The notes below the pieces were generated by a model. The model saw nothing but the letters and a program-made list of their open reading frames with translations, made no database searches and was not told the DNA's origin. Below are positions 52,816 through 64,000 of a DNA stretch of 64,000 nt, piece by piece. The DNA comes from Chondrus crispus (taxonomy: Eukaryota > Rhodophyta > Florideophyceae > Gigartinales > Gigartinaceae): the NCBI RefSeq assembly GCF_000350225.1, contig NW_005179269.1, positions 1-64,000 on the forward strand, written 5' to 3'. The position numbers were made by a program, and so were the translations under genes. Each line of letters begins with the position of its first letter. Within the stretch, counting starts at the first letter, position 1.

Positions 52816-53950
52816 TCACAAATGGGACGGGGGGGCAGCCGAGGGCGCGAAGCGCCCGAAGAATACCCGTGCCGCGGCGGAAACCGGTAGCAGAGCGTCA
52901 AGGTAGTGCTTATGCACTACCTCGGCGGAGGTGTGGTTCGACAGCCGCATAATGGTGGCGAGCCTCACCCCCGCGGCGTACGCTGCAGAGATTCCTCCAC
53001 TGTGCAACGAGCGAGCGGTGAACTTGGTGCCAGCCGGAGGCGGGACGTTGCGAACGAGTTCTTCCAAGGCCGAGCGGAGCGCGGCGGCGGTGAGTGCGAC
53101 AGCGGTTGACGGGCCCGGGAAAAGATAGGACGTGGGAGCGGATAGGACGTGGGAGCGGGAGCCGCGCGGACGAGCGACCAGAGTAGGCGGTAGACGGGGT
53201 CGGCGGTCGAGGAAACGGGGATGCCAAGCGCGATGCGGGGCGAGGATCCGCGCTCGTCATACTTGAAGTGGACCATCTGGATTGTCACCTCGCGCTGACC
53301 CAGATGGACATCCGAGCGGCGAAGCAGGCGCAAGCTAGTGGGGTGTGTGCACAGCAGGAAGCCGACGGCAATCACGCCCCACCGCTGAAGGACGCGAGGC
53401 GTGGCTGCAGCGAGGGCCAGCTTCAGGGCGCGCTCGGCGCACTCGGCGGGAAGCGGGGCGGAGCGCAAAGGGGGACCGTCAGAGCGAGCAGCATCGTTAG
53501 CGAGGTAGCCTTGCCGCGTACAGGTAGCAAGCGGATCATCTGTCGGGTCGGCGAGCCCAAAGCGGCGATGCTGGGCTCCGATTGCAGCAATGCAGGGACG
53601 GATGGAACCATCGCGTACAGTCCCCTTCCCATACAAATGTCCAAGATAACAGGCGACCATCACGGGCGCGGCGGGAAGAGAGGGGACGCTGTCAGCAGCA
53701 CAGTACGCTCGAGAGGCCTCCCAATGGTGCTGGTACGCCGCTTGCGTACTCGATGCAAGCGTGCGTCCCAGCAACTGTGCGGCTTCAGAGGCCCCCGCGC
53801 GGGCCCCTAGTAATCGGGTGGCTGCGGCGGTACCCTCATTCTGCCAAGGGCGCCGGGCAGCTGCCCGAATACGAACATGGCGCTGGGCCACGGCGTCGTG
53901 ATGGAGGTCGGCAGCAGCACAGGGCGAGCGACGGCGGCGGCGCTCTGAAA
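52816..53950 (-). pseudogene. Tyrosine recombinase of DIRS-order copy 2 (frameshifted by a 17-bp duplication)
   Basis: The N-terminal core-binding part (GRTLASSTQAAYQHHWEASRAYC; YLGHLYGKGTVRDGSIRPCIAAIGAQHRRFGL) and box I (CTHPTSLRLLRRSD) lie in one frame. A 17-bp direct duplication (53124-53140 and 53141-53157) shifts the frame, and the C-terminal half is read at 53067-52816: TARSLHSGGISAAYAAG, then LSNHTSAEVVHKHYLDAL with the nucleophilic Tyr. In box II the second Arg of copy 1 (SLRSGG) is His (SLHSGG), another likely inactivating change. Confidence 0.85.
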
Positions 53951-55200
53951 CCACTGCTGCTGGGGCCAATGCGGTGTGATGAGGGCCCCGTTTCTTGCGG
54001 CGAGGTAACGGGCCCAAACACCCAGGAGCGCTGGCCGGGGCACGACGACAGGGAAGAAGGCCGACGGACAAGGGCGATCGGGTAGGGCGTGGCCGTGGAA
54101 AAAGATGAGAGGAACGGAGAAGCGACGTTCCAGGAGCCGTTTTGCGGTGGGAGGCAGGTGCCAATCGAAACTGTCACGCCGCCGTGACAGCCGATCGGCC
54201 CAGCAGTTGAGCACGGATGGAAGGTGGCGCGTAGAGATAGTGATGCCGTTCGACTCGTAAAGCTCTCTGAGTAGGCGTAGCTTTGCGAGGAGGCGGGGTG
54301 TACGGCTTGTATAATTGCGAACCACGTGTGCGGTCACCAGGGAGTCGGTAACCAGCAACACGTGGCGCCGGCGGGCGAAGGGTAGAAACTTGTTGAGGGC
54401 GAGGAGTGTGGTATAACTACCTTCGTCCCGACCACTCGGAACGAGGGGGGTTAGAGGTAAGGGAGCGCGCGCCGCTGGGTAACCCACGCGAGCGCAAACC
54501 GTACGGAAGGACTCGAAAAGAGGGAAGGCTCACGTGGCCGGTGACGCGCAGCCGGTTGGTGGTGTTAGATCCGGACGGCCGGTCACGGGTTAGAAGCCTG
54601 AGACTTAGAGGTAAAACCGGACGGAGTTAGCAAAAAGCCGTAAAGGGAAGGGAGGCGAGTCTGCCTCCGTTTACTGGAACGGGGCAGGTGCCCCCGGTCT
54701 TAACCCCTAAGTGGGACGCCAGGACACCTGTCCCGCCACAGTAGCTGTTACATACTGTATACCAGCTACTGTACTAAATTGGCTAATTTGTGCCATAAAC
54801 CACTAATTGCTAATTACTTACCGGATGGGTCGCACACGTGTGCCCGTGGCCACGACCGGCGCCAACGGTTGTGTCACGTGTACGCTGTGGAGGTACTACT
54901 GTGCTTGCAGAGGCGCGTGCATGATTACTACAGTAGTAACCGCCCGTCTCGGTGGTTCTCATCTCCCACCGGGGGTCGCGGTGTGGAATTATACCACAAG
55001 GAGGGCGGCCCTCAGCTCCAGCTCGTTGATGTGGGCGCCCTCCTGCTCTTCGCCAAAGAAACCCGACGCCGGCACTTCCCCTTGCCAGGTGGCTCCCCAC
55101 CCCGACATGCTGGCATCCGTGAAGAGGCATGCGTCAGGGTGCGGCCAGATAGCGCGCCCCACGTGCGGGTTGCTGCTTAGCCGTCCCCACCATTGCAAGT
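53951..55200 (-). pseudogene. RNase H of DIRS-order copy 2, split by a solo LTR
   Basis: The N-terminal part (ACLFTDASMSGWGATW, HINELELRAAL) is at about 55200-55004, and the rest (LLALNKFLPFARRRHVLLVTDSLV, TISTRHLPSVLNCWADRLSRR) at 54401-53951. The two halves join in phase when the LTR at 54407-54998 and one copy of its 5-bp duplication are disregarded. The RNase H C-terminus overlaps the start of the recombinase frame, as is usual in this order. Confidence 0.85.
54407..54998. repeat. Solo LTR (592 bp) with 5-bp target duplication
   Basis: The sequence begins TGTGGTATAACTACC and ends GGAATTATACCACA (TG...CA with 10-bp near-perfect inverted ends). It is flanked by AGGAG at 54402-54406 and AGGAG at 54999-55003. 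No internal retroelement genes remain. It shows an ACAGTAGCTG/CAGCTACTGT hairpin near 54738-54773. The start resembles LTR-A (TGTAGTATAAC), so the two probably belong to one superfamily. The orientation is undecided. Confidence 0.88.
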
Positions 55201-56460
55201 CGCGCATCGCTGCGTGACTGAGGTGCAGATCGCCTCGTCGCCCCGCGCCATGTCGTCGAAACCACACCGTGACCGTGACTTTTCCGTTCGTCACGTTTCG
55301 ATTCGACACGTTTCGTTTCGTCACGTTTCGTTTCGTCACGCTCAAATTTTTTGCCTGCGGCGGGCCCGGGCGCGGAGCGCCCGGTGTCACTGTACTTGAG
55401 GCGCCCGCGCGGCCAAGCCCTTGACCCGTTCCGGGCAGGGCACATGAAGCTGCTGCACGCTGCGTCGCTGCGGGCGAAGTACTTCGGGGGGGCTCGCCCG
55501 GGCTCGCTGAGGCCCCCCCTGCGTACTTTGCCCTTGCTCCTTGCGCTCCGCAGCTCCATCGGCGGAGCTGCCCAACGCGAAGAACAGATCGCGGAGGCGG
55601 AGGCGGGCGTCGACAACCGCGGGCCCGGTAGCGTTGGCCAAGCCAGCGAAGCGCTCCACCGCCTTTCGCTTGACGTAGCGGCGGTGTTGCGAGGCGTACT
55701 TGAGTAGGGCTGCGGCGCTGCGGTCGATCGCGGCGAGTTTCTTCGGGGGTAGGAGGAAGCGCTCCCCATCGGTGTCGACGAGTATGCCGAGGACTTCGAG
55801 TCGCGTAGAGCCCTCGAAGAAGCACTTCAGCGGGTTTAGCAGTAGTCCGAGCTTCTCGAATAGAAGCCGCATCATGCGCCCGAACTGGCGGGTCTCCCTG
55901 CGACCAGCGCAGCGACTCCCTGGTGCAGGCTTGGCGGCACCAAAGAAGTCGTCCAGGTAGGAGAAGACACGGTGGCCCAGTTTGCGTAGAAACCCAAAGA
56001 CGGGAGCTACTGCCTTGGTGAAGAACCACGGGGCCACGGCGAGGCCACAGTTGAGACAAAGCGGTAGATAGATGCAGTCCCGACGAAGAAGGCCAACCGC
56101 ATCTGATCTTGTTTTCTTATGCGCAGGTGGTAGTAGGCGTCCTTGATATCGGCCTTGAAGAGGTGATCGACCTTCACCAGCACGGAGGCGAGGTCGGATA
56201 TCTGGTCCATCCTGAACGTCCTCGCCTCCATGCACTTATTGGCCCGCTTGTAGTTGATGACCAGCCTCCTCTTCCCCGCCGATTGTGTGACGAATGATGG
56301 GAAGATGAGGCTGGTACGCATCAGCAAGCGGGCCTCCGACTCCGTCGCCCTGCGCGCAAACCCCATCTCCAACCAACGCGTAGACTCCTCCTTCGCAAAC
56401 AGCCCGTCCTCCCTCGCCATCGGGTACGGGCGGGGGCGCTGCTAGGGCACCTCCTTCATC
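55201..56460 (-). pseudogene. Reverse transcriptase of DIRS-order copy 2 (frameshifted)
   Basis: The N-terminal part (EESTRWLEMGFARRA, KRRLVINYKRANKCMEARTF, FKADIKDAYYHLRIR with the first Asp) is at 56420-56020; a frameshift near 56070 moves the rest to another frame: LPLCLNCGLAVAPWFFTKAV, FSYLDDFFGAAK (DD), RLEVLGILVDTDGERFLL. A TAG just before the segment corresponding to QRPRPYPM breaks the 5' end. Between RT and RNase H, 55285-55342 holds a short tandem array of CGTTTCGTTT-type units, absent from copy 1. Confidence 0.85.
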
Positions 56461-56880
56461 CACGGCAGTTGTAGTCCGAACCTCAACTGCCTCACCAACC
56501 AAGGGCTCGGACCTACGTCCTCCCACGCCCTGTACGAGTTGCCCACCCGCACCGAGGGAGGGTCTGTCAGTCGACCCGTTGAACCCATTGTGGTTGGTTG
56601 CTCCCACCCCCTCGACGTCCGCGTCCCCGTCCGCGCCCTCGACCCCTGGTGGATGGGGTCTGTGCTGAGGTAGAGCTACTGGCGGGTGCTGGGCCTCGGA
56701 GAAGGCCTCGGATAGCCGGCGGGGCGTTGAGTCCACCCCGACGACGCCCCGCGAGTTCGGCGGCGAAGCGAATGGACTGGACCTGCTGACGCCGGAACGC
56801 CTGCCGGCCCGCTGAGCTGAAGGCGGCAGGCAGGTCGATGTACGCCTCGAGGAGGCGGGGAAAATCGTTTCTCTGCAGGT
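56461..56880 (-). pseudogene. gag remnant of DIRS-order copy 2
   Basis: Only the C-terminal part survives, read on the minus strand from about 56875: EAYIDLPAAFSSAGRQAFRR and a Gly/Arg-rich tail (RGRGRGRGRRGRG), matching the end of the copy 1 gag. A1 is joined directly to it, so the N-terminal two thirds were deleted. Confidence 0.65.
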
Positions 56881-56883
56881 GGT

Positions 56884-57028
56884 GCTGAGAAACGGATGAC
56901 TAGCTAGAGAAGACGTTACGCAGCGCTGCCAGTCACCCATCTAATACTCGGGGCTTGCGCCGCGGTGAGGGTGACTGACAGCAAGGGCGACAACGGGGGG
57001 CATTACAGTGTAGTCAACAGACACATCC
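56884..57028 (-). repeat. A1 repeat of DIRS-order copy 2
   Basis: A 145-bp repeat at the 5' end of the minus-strand element, matching 52618-52763, bounded outside by GTAATC (57029-57034). Confidence 0.88.
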
Positions 57029-57034
57029 GTAATC

Positions 57035-59002
57035 TGATCATGTGCTCTGTGAGTCACTGGTGACGATGCGCGCCTGTGCATGCTGTACACATGGCAGCAA
57101 TTCGCCACTATATATCTCCTCTGACATTTTCATTGTTTGTAAAATTTATGTTAAACTTGCACCGCCGAGGCCACACGAATCAAGATTGCTTGGGCAATCG
57201 ACTTCTTAGAGGTCGCCGAACAGTTCGGCAAAGTGTGTATCACATAAAAGACATAAAAAACATCATGCAAGCATCATGAGCGCAAATCTCCAGCCAGAGA
57301 GCTGCTCACGACGCATGTAATTTTAAACACAGTTAAGAGTAACACGTATTGGATAAATTGCGGACAACGATTCCAGCATATCCACAGTATCATTTTCGAT
57401 ATATCTCTGTCTCTTTTAAAGAGCACTACCGTGTGATGCATTTTCTCATCTACGAAATTTAGTGCTCGTGGGCAGTCGAGGGATGTTTGCACTTTTGGGC
57501 TGGGCTGTCTTCAGAGCATTGGCGTTGGCATTTTTTGAAACTACGGAATAGCAGTTTTGAATACAATGCAAGAGGAAGAAACGTTGAGGCTCAAAAGCTC
57601 CAAAGATGTTTCTCAAAGACTCTCTACAGTAGCAAATAGGCTTTCGAAGCCTTCTAAATTTCATTCGTCTTTACCGTAGTGGGGCCACTCGTACTAAAGT
57701 TGGCACACTACTCTTATGCGAACAATTAGCACTTAGGACACCGAGGCGTCTCTAAATAAATCGTTTCATTTCGAACAAGAGCTTTTTCCTCTTTAAGTCC
57801 GAAGAGGCTACATTCTCAGGTTTTCCCACACTAACTTGGGCACTTCAGCTAGCCCCTACTAGCTAATGTCTATCCGACCGGGTCTTGTCCTCATATGGGG
57901 ACAGCTCTTTTCTTGAAAAATATGTAAATTAAATTTGCAAGTTTGAAAAGCTATCTTCGACTCTGTTTCCAAAACGTACTTGTTTTCGGCAATAACATCT
58001 TGCAGAACACCCGGATAGCAGTTTCGAATGCACAGAAAGATTAATAATATAATGCAAATTGAGTGCTTAGTTGCCTTTGAAATTGGCGTTTTTGTTTCGA
58101 CGCTATCTTTACATGCTATTTTACATGCGGTATTAAAGTGGTTGAAAAAGCTTCATTTCAAGACATTTCTAAAAACGAGCAGGAAAAAATGAAGCTCTCA
58201 GTAACTTATTTCCTTCCATACATCAGAAGTCGAGTGCGATGGCGGAGGTATCTTTTTCCGTCTTGTCGAGAAAGCGCAAGTCAGGAAAAAATAAGTCGAA
58301 AAGTGTCCTCATATGAGAACAATGGTCCGATAAACATTAGTTCCTATCGGACCGTTGGTCCTCAAAATAAAATATTTTCTGTCCTCATATTATGAGGACA
58401 GAAATTATTTTATTTTTCTAGGCAACGCAATGCCCGATTTCACTTCGATTTTTTAAAATTAGAAGGCCATCACCACTTGTAAAACACTCGCTCGTCGATT
58501 GTACAGAAAAACAGCTCGCTGAAGCACATAAAGATGAAGCTAATTTTACAACAGTAGCATTGAAACATTGCGTAGCGTCTTTCTATTCGGTTTTAACTTC
58601 AGAACAATTTATACTAGGCAACCCACCAAAGAAAATAGAAACCGTGGACATCAAAGTTGAAAAGAAACAAAATTCACAGATTTTTATGTTATGATAACGC
58701 GTGGTAACAGATAGACACTTGCTAGTGGCAGAAGATTTTCTAATAAACGTACAGTATCTTTAAATATTACCATTTTGTACGGAGTATCAATTGAATGCTT
58801 CACTCTAGACGTAGTCACTCGATAGAGTTGTGCTTAAGGGTCTATTTGTAATATGCAAGGACGGTTTCACTCACTCGCATCTTGTTTGCCGAGTTAGGAG
58901 AAGCTGTGACGTGCCCTGCTCCTGCACGTTACAGCTTCTTCTGGCTCGTATCCTGAATCCTCGTCCGAAAAGGAGGAAAATTTCCGAACAAGTAATAACG
59001 TT
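57035..59002. other. AT-rich intergenic region with a repeat, no supported gene
   Basis: Short frames only (up to 103 codons). The inner part is the MITE-like repeat at 57886-58400. A TGACGTGCCCTGCTCCTGCACGTTACAGCTTC segment near 58905 contains an inverted pair AAGCTGTGACGTG/CACGTTACAGCTT. Confidence 0.5.
57886..58400 (-). repeat. Palindrome-ended non-coding repeat (MITE-like), copy 2
   Basis: Homologous to 29186-29623 in inverted orientation. The ends are TGTCCTCATATGGGGACA (57886-57903) and a TGTCCTCATA/TATGAGGACA pair (58380-58400), with a further TGTCCTCATATGAGAACA at about 58303. It is about 75 bp longer than copy 1 through extra hairpin material (GGTCCGATAAACATTAG / CTATCGGACC) at this end. 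Confidence 0.7.
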
Positions 59003-60055
59003 TCATCGACGAATCTTCTCGCTAATCCATGGTGCCAGATCGCGGGCAACCTTGTCTGTCTCCATTTGGGAGAGCACGAAAGCATGTTGCACGCCCTCGC
59101 CAGCGCCCTGGGACTGCAATTTCGGACCGAAGGCCTTTTGAATCTTGTCAATTCCCAATTGCGTGCACCACTTGTCATCATCAGCATACACAAGCAAAGA
59201 CCTCTCTCCGATATCCTTGGCGTACCTTAAATCCTCGGGCTCCAAGATTTTTGTCACTTCGTCGCGCGCAAGGCTGCAAATGTTCAAATAAAGCCCCCGT
59301 CTTCTCCCATCTAGCATAGTGCTCGTCACATCTGACACAGCTCTATCATGTCCCAGCGCTTCCACGATCCGTTCCCTTAGCACTGGTGGCGTGAAAGCCG
59401 TGACAGCCCACGCTGCCCATGTCGTCGTCGCCCACTTGTCGCTTAACAAGCCCCTCGCGATGGCACCCGCGCAAGCCCCCATCTGATGTAACGCGGGCAT
59501 GAGCATGACAAAGGCGGCATTCTCAATGACACTCTTCCCCAGTGCCTCGAATAGGCGCATCGCCAGAAAGCTACCATAAGAATGTCCGATGAATATAGTG
59601 CGACTGCCCGCAATCGGAGGTGAAATCTCGTCTGAATGCAGATACGAGCGGCAGTACTGCACATGATCTTCAACAACGAACTCTGCTAAGTCGTTGAGTT
59701 GTCGCAAATCGTGTCCCGGCAAACCGACGCCATGCAGCGTGCATTTCTCCTTGACATCCTGCGGCAGACGATGAAATATGGAGCGCAAGAGGGGGCGGTA
59801 GTATTCGATGATGCCAGGGTTCCCAGGAAGGAACACTACGTGGGTGTGAGAAGCAGCGTTTGGGGCGGTCAGGGGGAGAGAATGGCGACGGTGGCCGAGA
59901 CGGAGAAGCTCGCCCCGCACGCCAGTGTTGCTTGTGAAGACTTCAGTGGCGGGCAGGGGGGGAAGAGAGATGCGGGGTTTGTAGACAGAGATGGTGGACT
60001 TGGCGCCGGAGGTTTTAGCTATCAGCCGGCGGGGAGTTAGCTTGTTGCGAGTCAT
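59003..60055 (-). CDS. Lipid-droplet-associated hydrolase (LDAH-like, alpha/beta hydrolase)
   Basis: A single 350-residue frame with ATG at 60055 (MTRNKLTPRR). The N-terminal 60 residues are basic and may be a targeting or disordered region. The hydrolase domain starts at VVFLPGNPGIIEYYRPLL, the characteristic LPGNPG-x-x-x-YY oxyanion segment of the family, then GHDLRQLNDLAEFVVEDHVQYC and the nucleophile elbow FIGHSYGSFLAMR. Candidate further triad members are Asp in LLVYADDDKWC and His in GEGVQHAFVLS. The length fits LDAH (about 325). The family acts at lipid droplets on sterol esters or related lipids; substrate is not settled. It starts 741 bp from DIM1, which it faces head to head. Confidence 0.85.
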   Translation of the reverse strand: MTRNKLTPRRLIAKTSGAKSTISVYKPRISLPPLPATEVFTSNTGVRGELLRLGHRRHSLPLTAPNAASHTHVVFLPGNPGIIEYYRPLLRSIFHRLPQDVKEKCTLHGVGLPGHDLRQLNDLAEFVVEDHVQYCRSYLHSDEISPPIAGSRTIFIGHSYGSFLAMRLFEALGKSVIENAAFVMLMPALHQMGACAGAIARGLLSDKWATTTWAAWAVTAFTPPVLRERIVEALGHDRAVSDVTSTMLDGRRRGLYLNICSLARDEVTKILEPEDLRYAKDIGERSLLVYADDDKWCTQLGIDKIQKAFGPKLQSQGAGEGVQHAFVLSQMETDKVARDLAPWISEKIRR

Positions 60056-61942
<1,887 letters not shown>

Positions 61943-62721
61943 CGGAAGGTGTTAGCACTGTTATTATTTTGCTCTTGTACAAATGCGATGCGGAACGTCG
62001 AAAATCTGTTCATGGATTCAACTTCATCATAGCTAATACAATAACGTTGTCCGTATAGTCACGAAAACGCGAGTTTTGGCTGCGAGTTCGCGCAGGTGCA
62101 CGTGATCCGTCGGGCGGCACAACGATGTACCAGACTTCCGTTTGTTGCGGGCGGGTACAGTACCTTGGTCAGTCCGCAAAACTCGCGGTGGGATTTTTCG
62201 AACTCGGGTTTACTTACGTCCAGCGAGTTTGTGGGCAAATGGAAAAAACAACACGTTATTTTACGGACAACGTTAATGCAAAGAGGGTTTCAAGCTTGAA
62301 AACCCGCTGTTTTGCATAAATAAACATACGCTGCCTTCATACGCTGCCTTCACTGTGATTTTTCTTCATAGACATTGTCACTTCCGAACGTCTCACAAAA
62401 GTGCAAATTCTACTAGCCTGCACGTATGTGCACTACTGGGGAGTACCCCTGCACATCAACACAGCTAAACGCATCTGTTCTACATATGAAGGACCGGTTC
62501 TTAAGCTAGGACTCAGAAGCAAATCCCAGAGCCTGTCTGGTTTGAAGCTGTATACCATTCTCGTTTGAAGTTCGATGGCATGAATGACACCGTTATACTT
62601 TTTACGTATGTGCACTATTAGAAAGTTGAGCTTAGCGACTAATTTTTCTCTACAGAAGTACTTTGTTGTCCGCCTACAGAGGGTAGGCGGACTTTGATTG
62701 CACTTAACATCCAAACCATAC
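61943..62721. other. Intergenic region between converging genes
   Basis: Includes a short direct repeat (ACGCTGCCTTCATACGCTGCCTTCA at about 62330). No gene is supported. Confidence 0.5.
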
Positions 62722-63999
62722 CTACTTCGATCCCCCAGCTGCCATCATCATTTCTAGCTCTTGGCGCACTCCTAACTCAGGCGATGGAAGAAATACGCCC
62801 AACAGGATTAGACCGTTTGCTGGACTTGATTGGCCCCACAAGTAGAGAGTGCCTCGTGTTCCTCCCGGTTTATTGCACGCAACTTCAAAAGCCAAGTTCT
62901 TCTGCACCATCATCGTGACAAGATTCACCAGCTCCGAAACTTGCATCTCATTCCCGTCGCTATCAACAGGTATAAATCGCGCAACCCACTGGGCGGAGGA
63001 ATCAGTCAATTGGCTGAGGACTTCTTGATAACCCTTGAGTATTGAGGAATCACAGCACAAACTGTCTGGCCATCCTGACGCCTCGCATAATTGTGCTCTC
63101 TTAGATGCTGTGGCTTGTATAGCTACGCATCGAGCCCTGACGTTGTTACCATGGCTTCGAAAAAGTAGCTCTCCTTGCCAAAGACGCTTCCCGCGTTCTG
63201 CCAGAGCATTTGTTCTTGGGCCATTTTGAGAAGGAGCAGCACTCACTGGTTCAGCGCTCATCATTCCCATAGGACCAAAATTTCTCTCCCCGGAGTGGTT
63301 TGATGCTTGGACACCCAGTGCGGCATTGGTTATTCCCTTTCTATTAACCCTTGTCGGTACGGAACTAACTGAATCAGCGGCACTGGTTCTCGGGTTCCCC
63401 AAAGGAAGACCCATGGAACCCATCGACGCTAATCCGAATACATTTCTTGGATTTTGAGCTGCTAGCTGCGGTATCACTGGATTGACACCCATGACGTTCG
63501 GAATCATAGAATTCTGTCCAATGACGTTGGGATCCATTGAACTAAGTCCAGTTGATCCCATAAAAGACTGAGCGTTTGCACCCGAGGGGGAGTCTTGTAC
63601 GGCGTTTGCAGCAGATTGGGCATTTGAGGACTCCTGCAATGTAGATCGATTTGACACAGCGTGCAGAGCGATTGAAATCGTTTCCTGGGGTGTATTTGGC
63701 GGAAAGACCATAGACGATAGAATAGATTGGTAGTCCGAGTTTGGCCCCATCTGATTTGCTAGAGGCACTGCACTTGATTGCTGCTGCAAGAGAGCCAAGT
63801 TGTTCGCTATAGGGTTTCCAACGCCGTTAAACCCCTGGTTGGGGTCTTCCCTCATACCAAAACTGCTCTGTTGTAAACCAGAATGTCCTACCGGCATCCC
63901 CAAGCCGGCTGAGGCTGCATTATTTCGCATCATGTTTATAGCAGCATAGTTTCCCATACCCTGCACTTCCCTTCTAAGCCCCGAGGCTTGAGCTGGTGA
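62722..63999 (-). CDS. MED25/SPOC-like transcription cofactor, C-terminal part (5' partial)
   Basis: The frame is open to the right window edge, so the N-terminus is missing; at least 425 residues are visible. The visible N-terminal 250 residues are rich in Asn, Gln, Met, Ser and Gly (LALLQQQSSAVPLANQMG; NPVIPQLAAQNPRNVFG), a disordered transcription-factor-like region. The C-terminal 160 residues form a compact domain that starts RLWQGELLFRSHG and ends LYLWGQSSPANGLILLGVFLPSP, with QWVARFIPVDSDGNEMQVSELVNLV between. A beta-rich barrel beginning W-x-G-x-L and ending in a G-L-I-L-L-G-V-F strand fits the MED25 activator-interaction domain or the related SPOC fold. MED25 normally has an N-terminal vWA domain, which would lie outside the window. 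Confidence 0.5.
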   Translation of the reverse strand, partial: SPAQASGLRREVQGMGNYAAINMMRNNAASAGLGMPVGHSGLQQSSFGMREDPNQGFNGVGNPIANNLALLQQQSSAVPLANQMGPNSDYQSILSSMVFPPNTPQETISIALHAVSNRSTLQESSNAQSAANAVQDSPSGANAQSFMGSTGLSSMDPNVIGQNSMIPNVMGVNPVIPQLAAQNPRNVFGLASMGSMGLPLGNPRTSAADSVSSVPTRVNRKGITNAALGVQASNHSGERNFGPMGMMSAEPVSAAPSQNGPRTNALAERGKRLWQGELLFRSHGNNVRARCVAIQATASKRAQLCEASGWPDSLCCDSSILKGYQEVLSQLTDSSAQWVARFIPVDSDGNEMQVSELVNLVTMMVQKNLAFEVACNKPGGTRGTLYLWGQSSPANGLILLGVFLPSPELGVRQELEMMMAAGGSK

Positions 64000-64000
64000 C

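Larger units (their letters stand above)
52402..57034 (-). mobile_element. DIRS-order retrotransposon with split direct repeats (copy 2)
   Basis: Read on the minus strand: A1 (57028-56884), remains of gag, RT, RNase H, tyrosine recombinase, B1 (52791-52770), A2 (52763-52618), spacer, B2 (52429-52408). GATTAC lies at the left edge (57034-57029), between B1 and A2 (52769-52764) and at the right edge (52407-52402). Architecture, spacer length and core are the same as in the copy at 19115-23754, although the repeat sequences are unrelated. Most of gag has been deleted and a solo LTR (54407-54998) sits in RNase H. Confidence 0.87.

Overview
This is nuclear DNA of a eukaryote with a small, intron-poor gene set buried in transposable elements. 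Every recognisable host gene is eukaryotic (class I histone deacetylase, Nup133, a Dsc3-like membrane ubiquitin-like protein, DIM1, a lipid-droplet hydrolase, an aquaglyceroporin, a PIP-box nuclear protein, a MED25-like cofactor). Almost all are single open frames; I can support one 85-nt intron. Intronless genes in compact islands between long tracts of nested LTR and tyrosine-recombinase retroelements resemble a florideophyte red alga (for example Chondrus-like), but that assignment is inference from style, not from a diagnostic marker.

Layout. 0-14.8 kb is a GC-rich nest of Ty3/gypsy chromovirus-type elements: a pol 3' end with a chromodomain (1-1079), a 672-bp LTR (6908-7579) preceded by a polypurine tract and by a long antisense ORF, a 5' LTR/PBS/gag fragment (9428 down to 7580, minus strand), an older RT fragment (9429-10437), and a frameshifted minus-strand pol (14797 down to 11491). 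14.8-19.1 kb is AT-richer with decayed transposon ORFs, foldback structures and a Tigger/pogo fragment. 19.1-23.75 kb is a DIRS-order element with split direct repeats in the order A1 - ORFs - B1 A2 - B2.

24.4-37.6 kb is a host gene island: DSC3-like (+), NUP133 (-), PIP-box protein (+), aquaglyceroporin (-), HDAC (-). 38.3-40.3 kb is a Tigger/pogo DNA transposon with TA target duplication. 41.7-52.2 kb is a second gypsy lineage (minus strand) whose gag is split by a 6.2-kb PIF/Harbinger element (45261-51472) with perfect terminal inverted repeats and a TCA duplication. 52.4-57.0 kb is a second DIRS-order element on the minus strand, itself split by a 592-bp solo LTR. 59.0-64.0 kb is a second host island: LDAH-like (-), DIM1 (+), MED25-like (-, runs off the window).

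Most element genes are dead (nonsense codons, frameshifts, truncations). The clearest structural results are the two tyrosine-recombinase retroelements that share the crossover core ATTAC/GATTAC at both ends and at the internal B1-A2 junction, and the base-exact nested insertions (Harbinger in gag; solo LTR in RNase H; LTR in gag in RT). The chief unexplained coding sequences are the 793-aa antisense ORF at 4124-6505, the second ORF of the Harbinger element (48934-50288), and a broken two-ORF unit at 14.8-16.0 kb.
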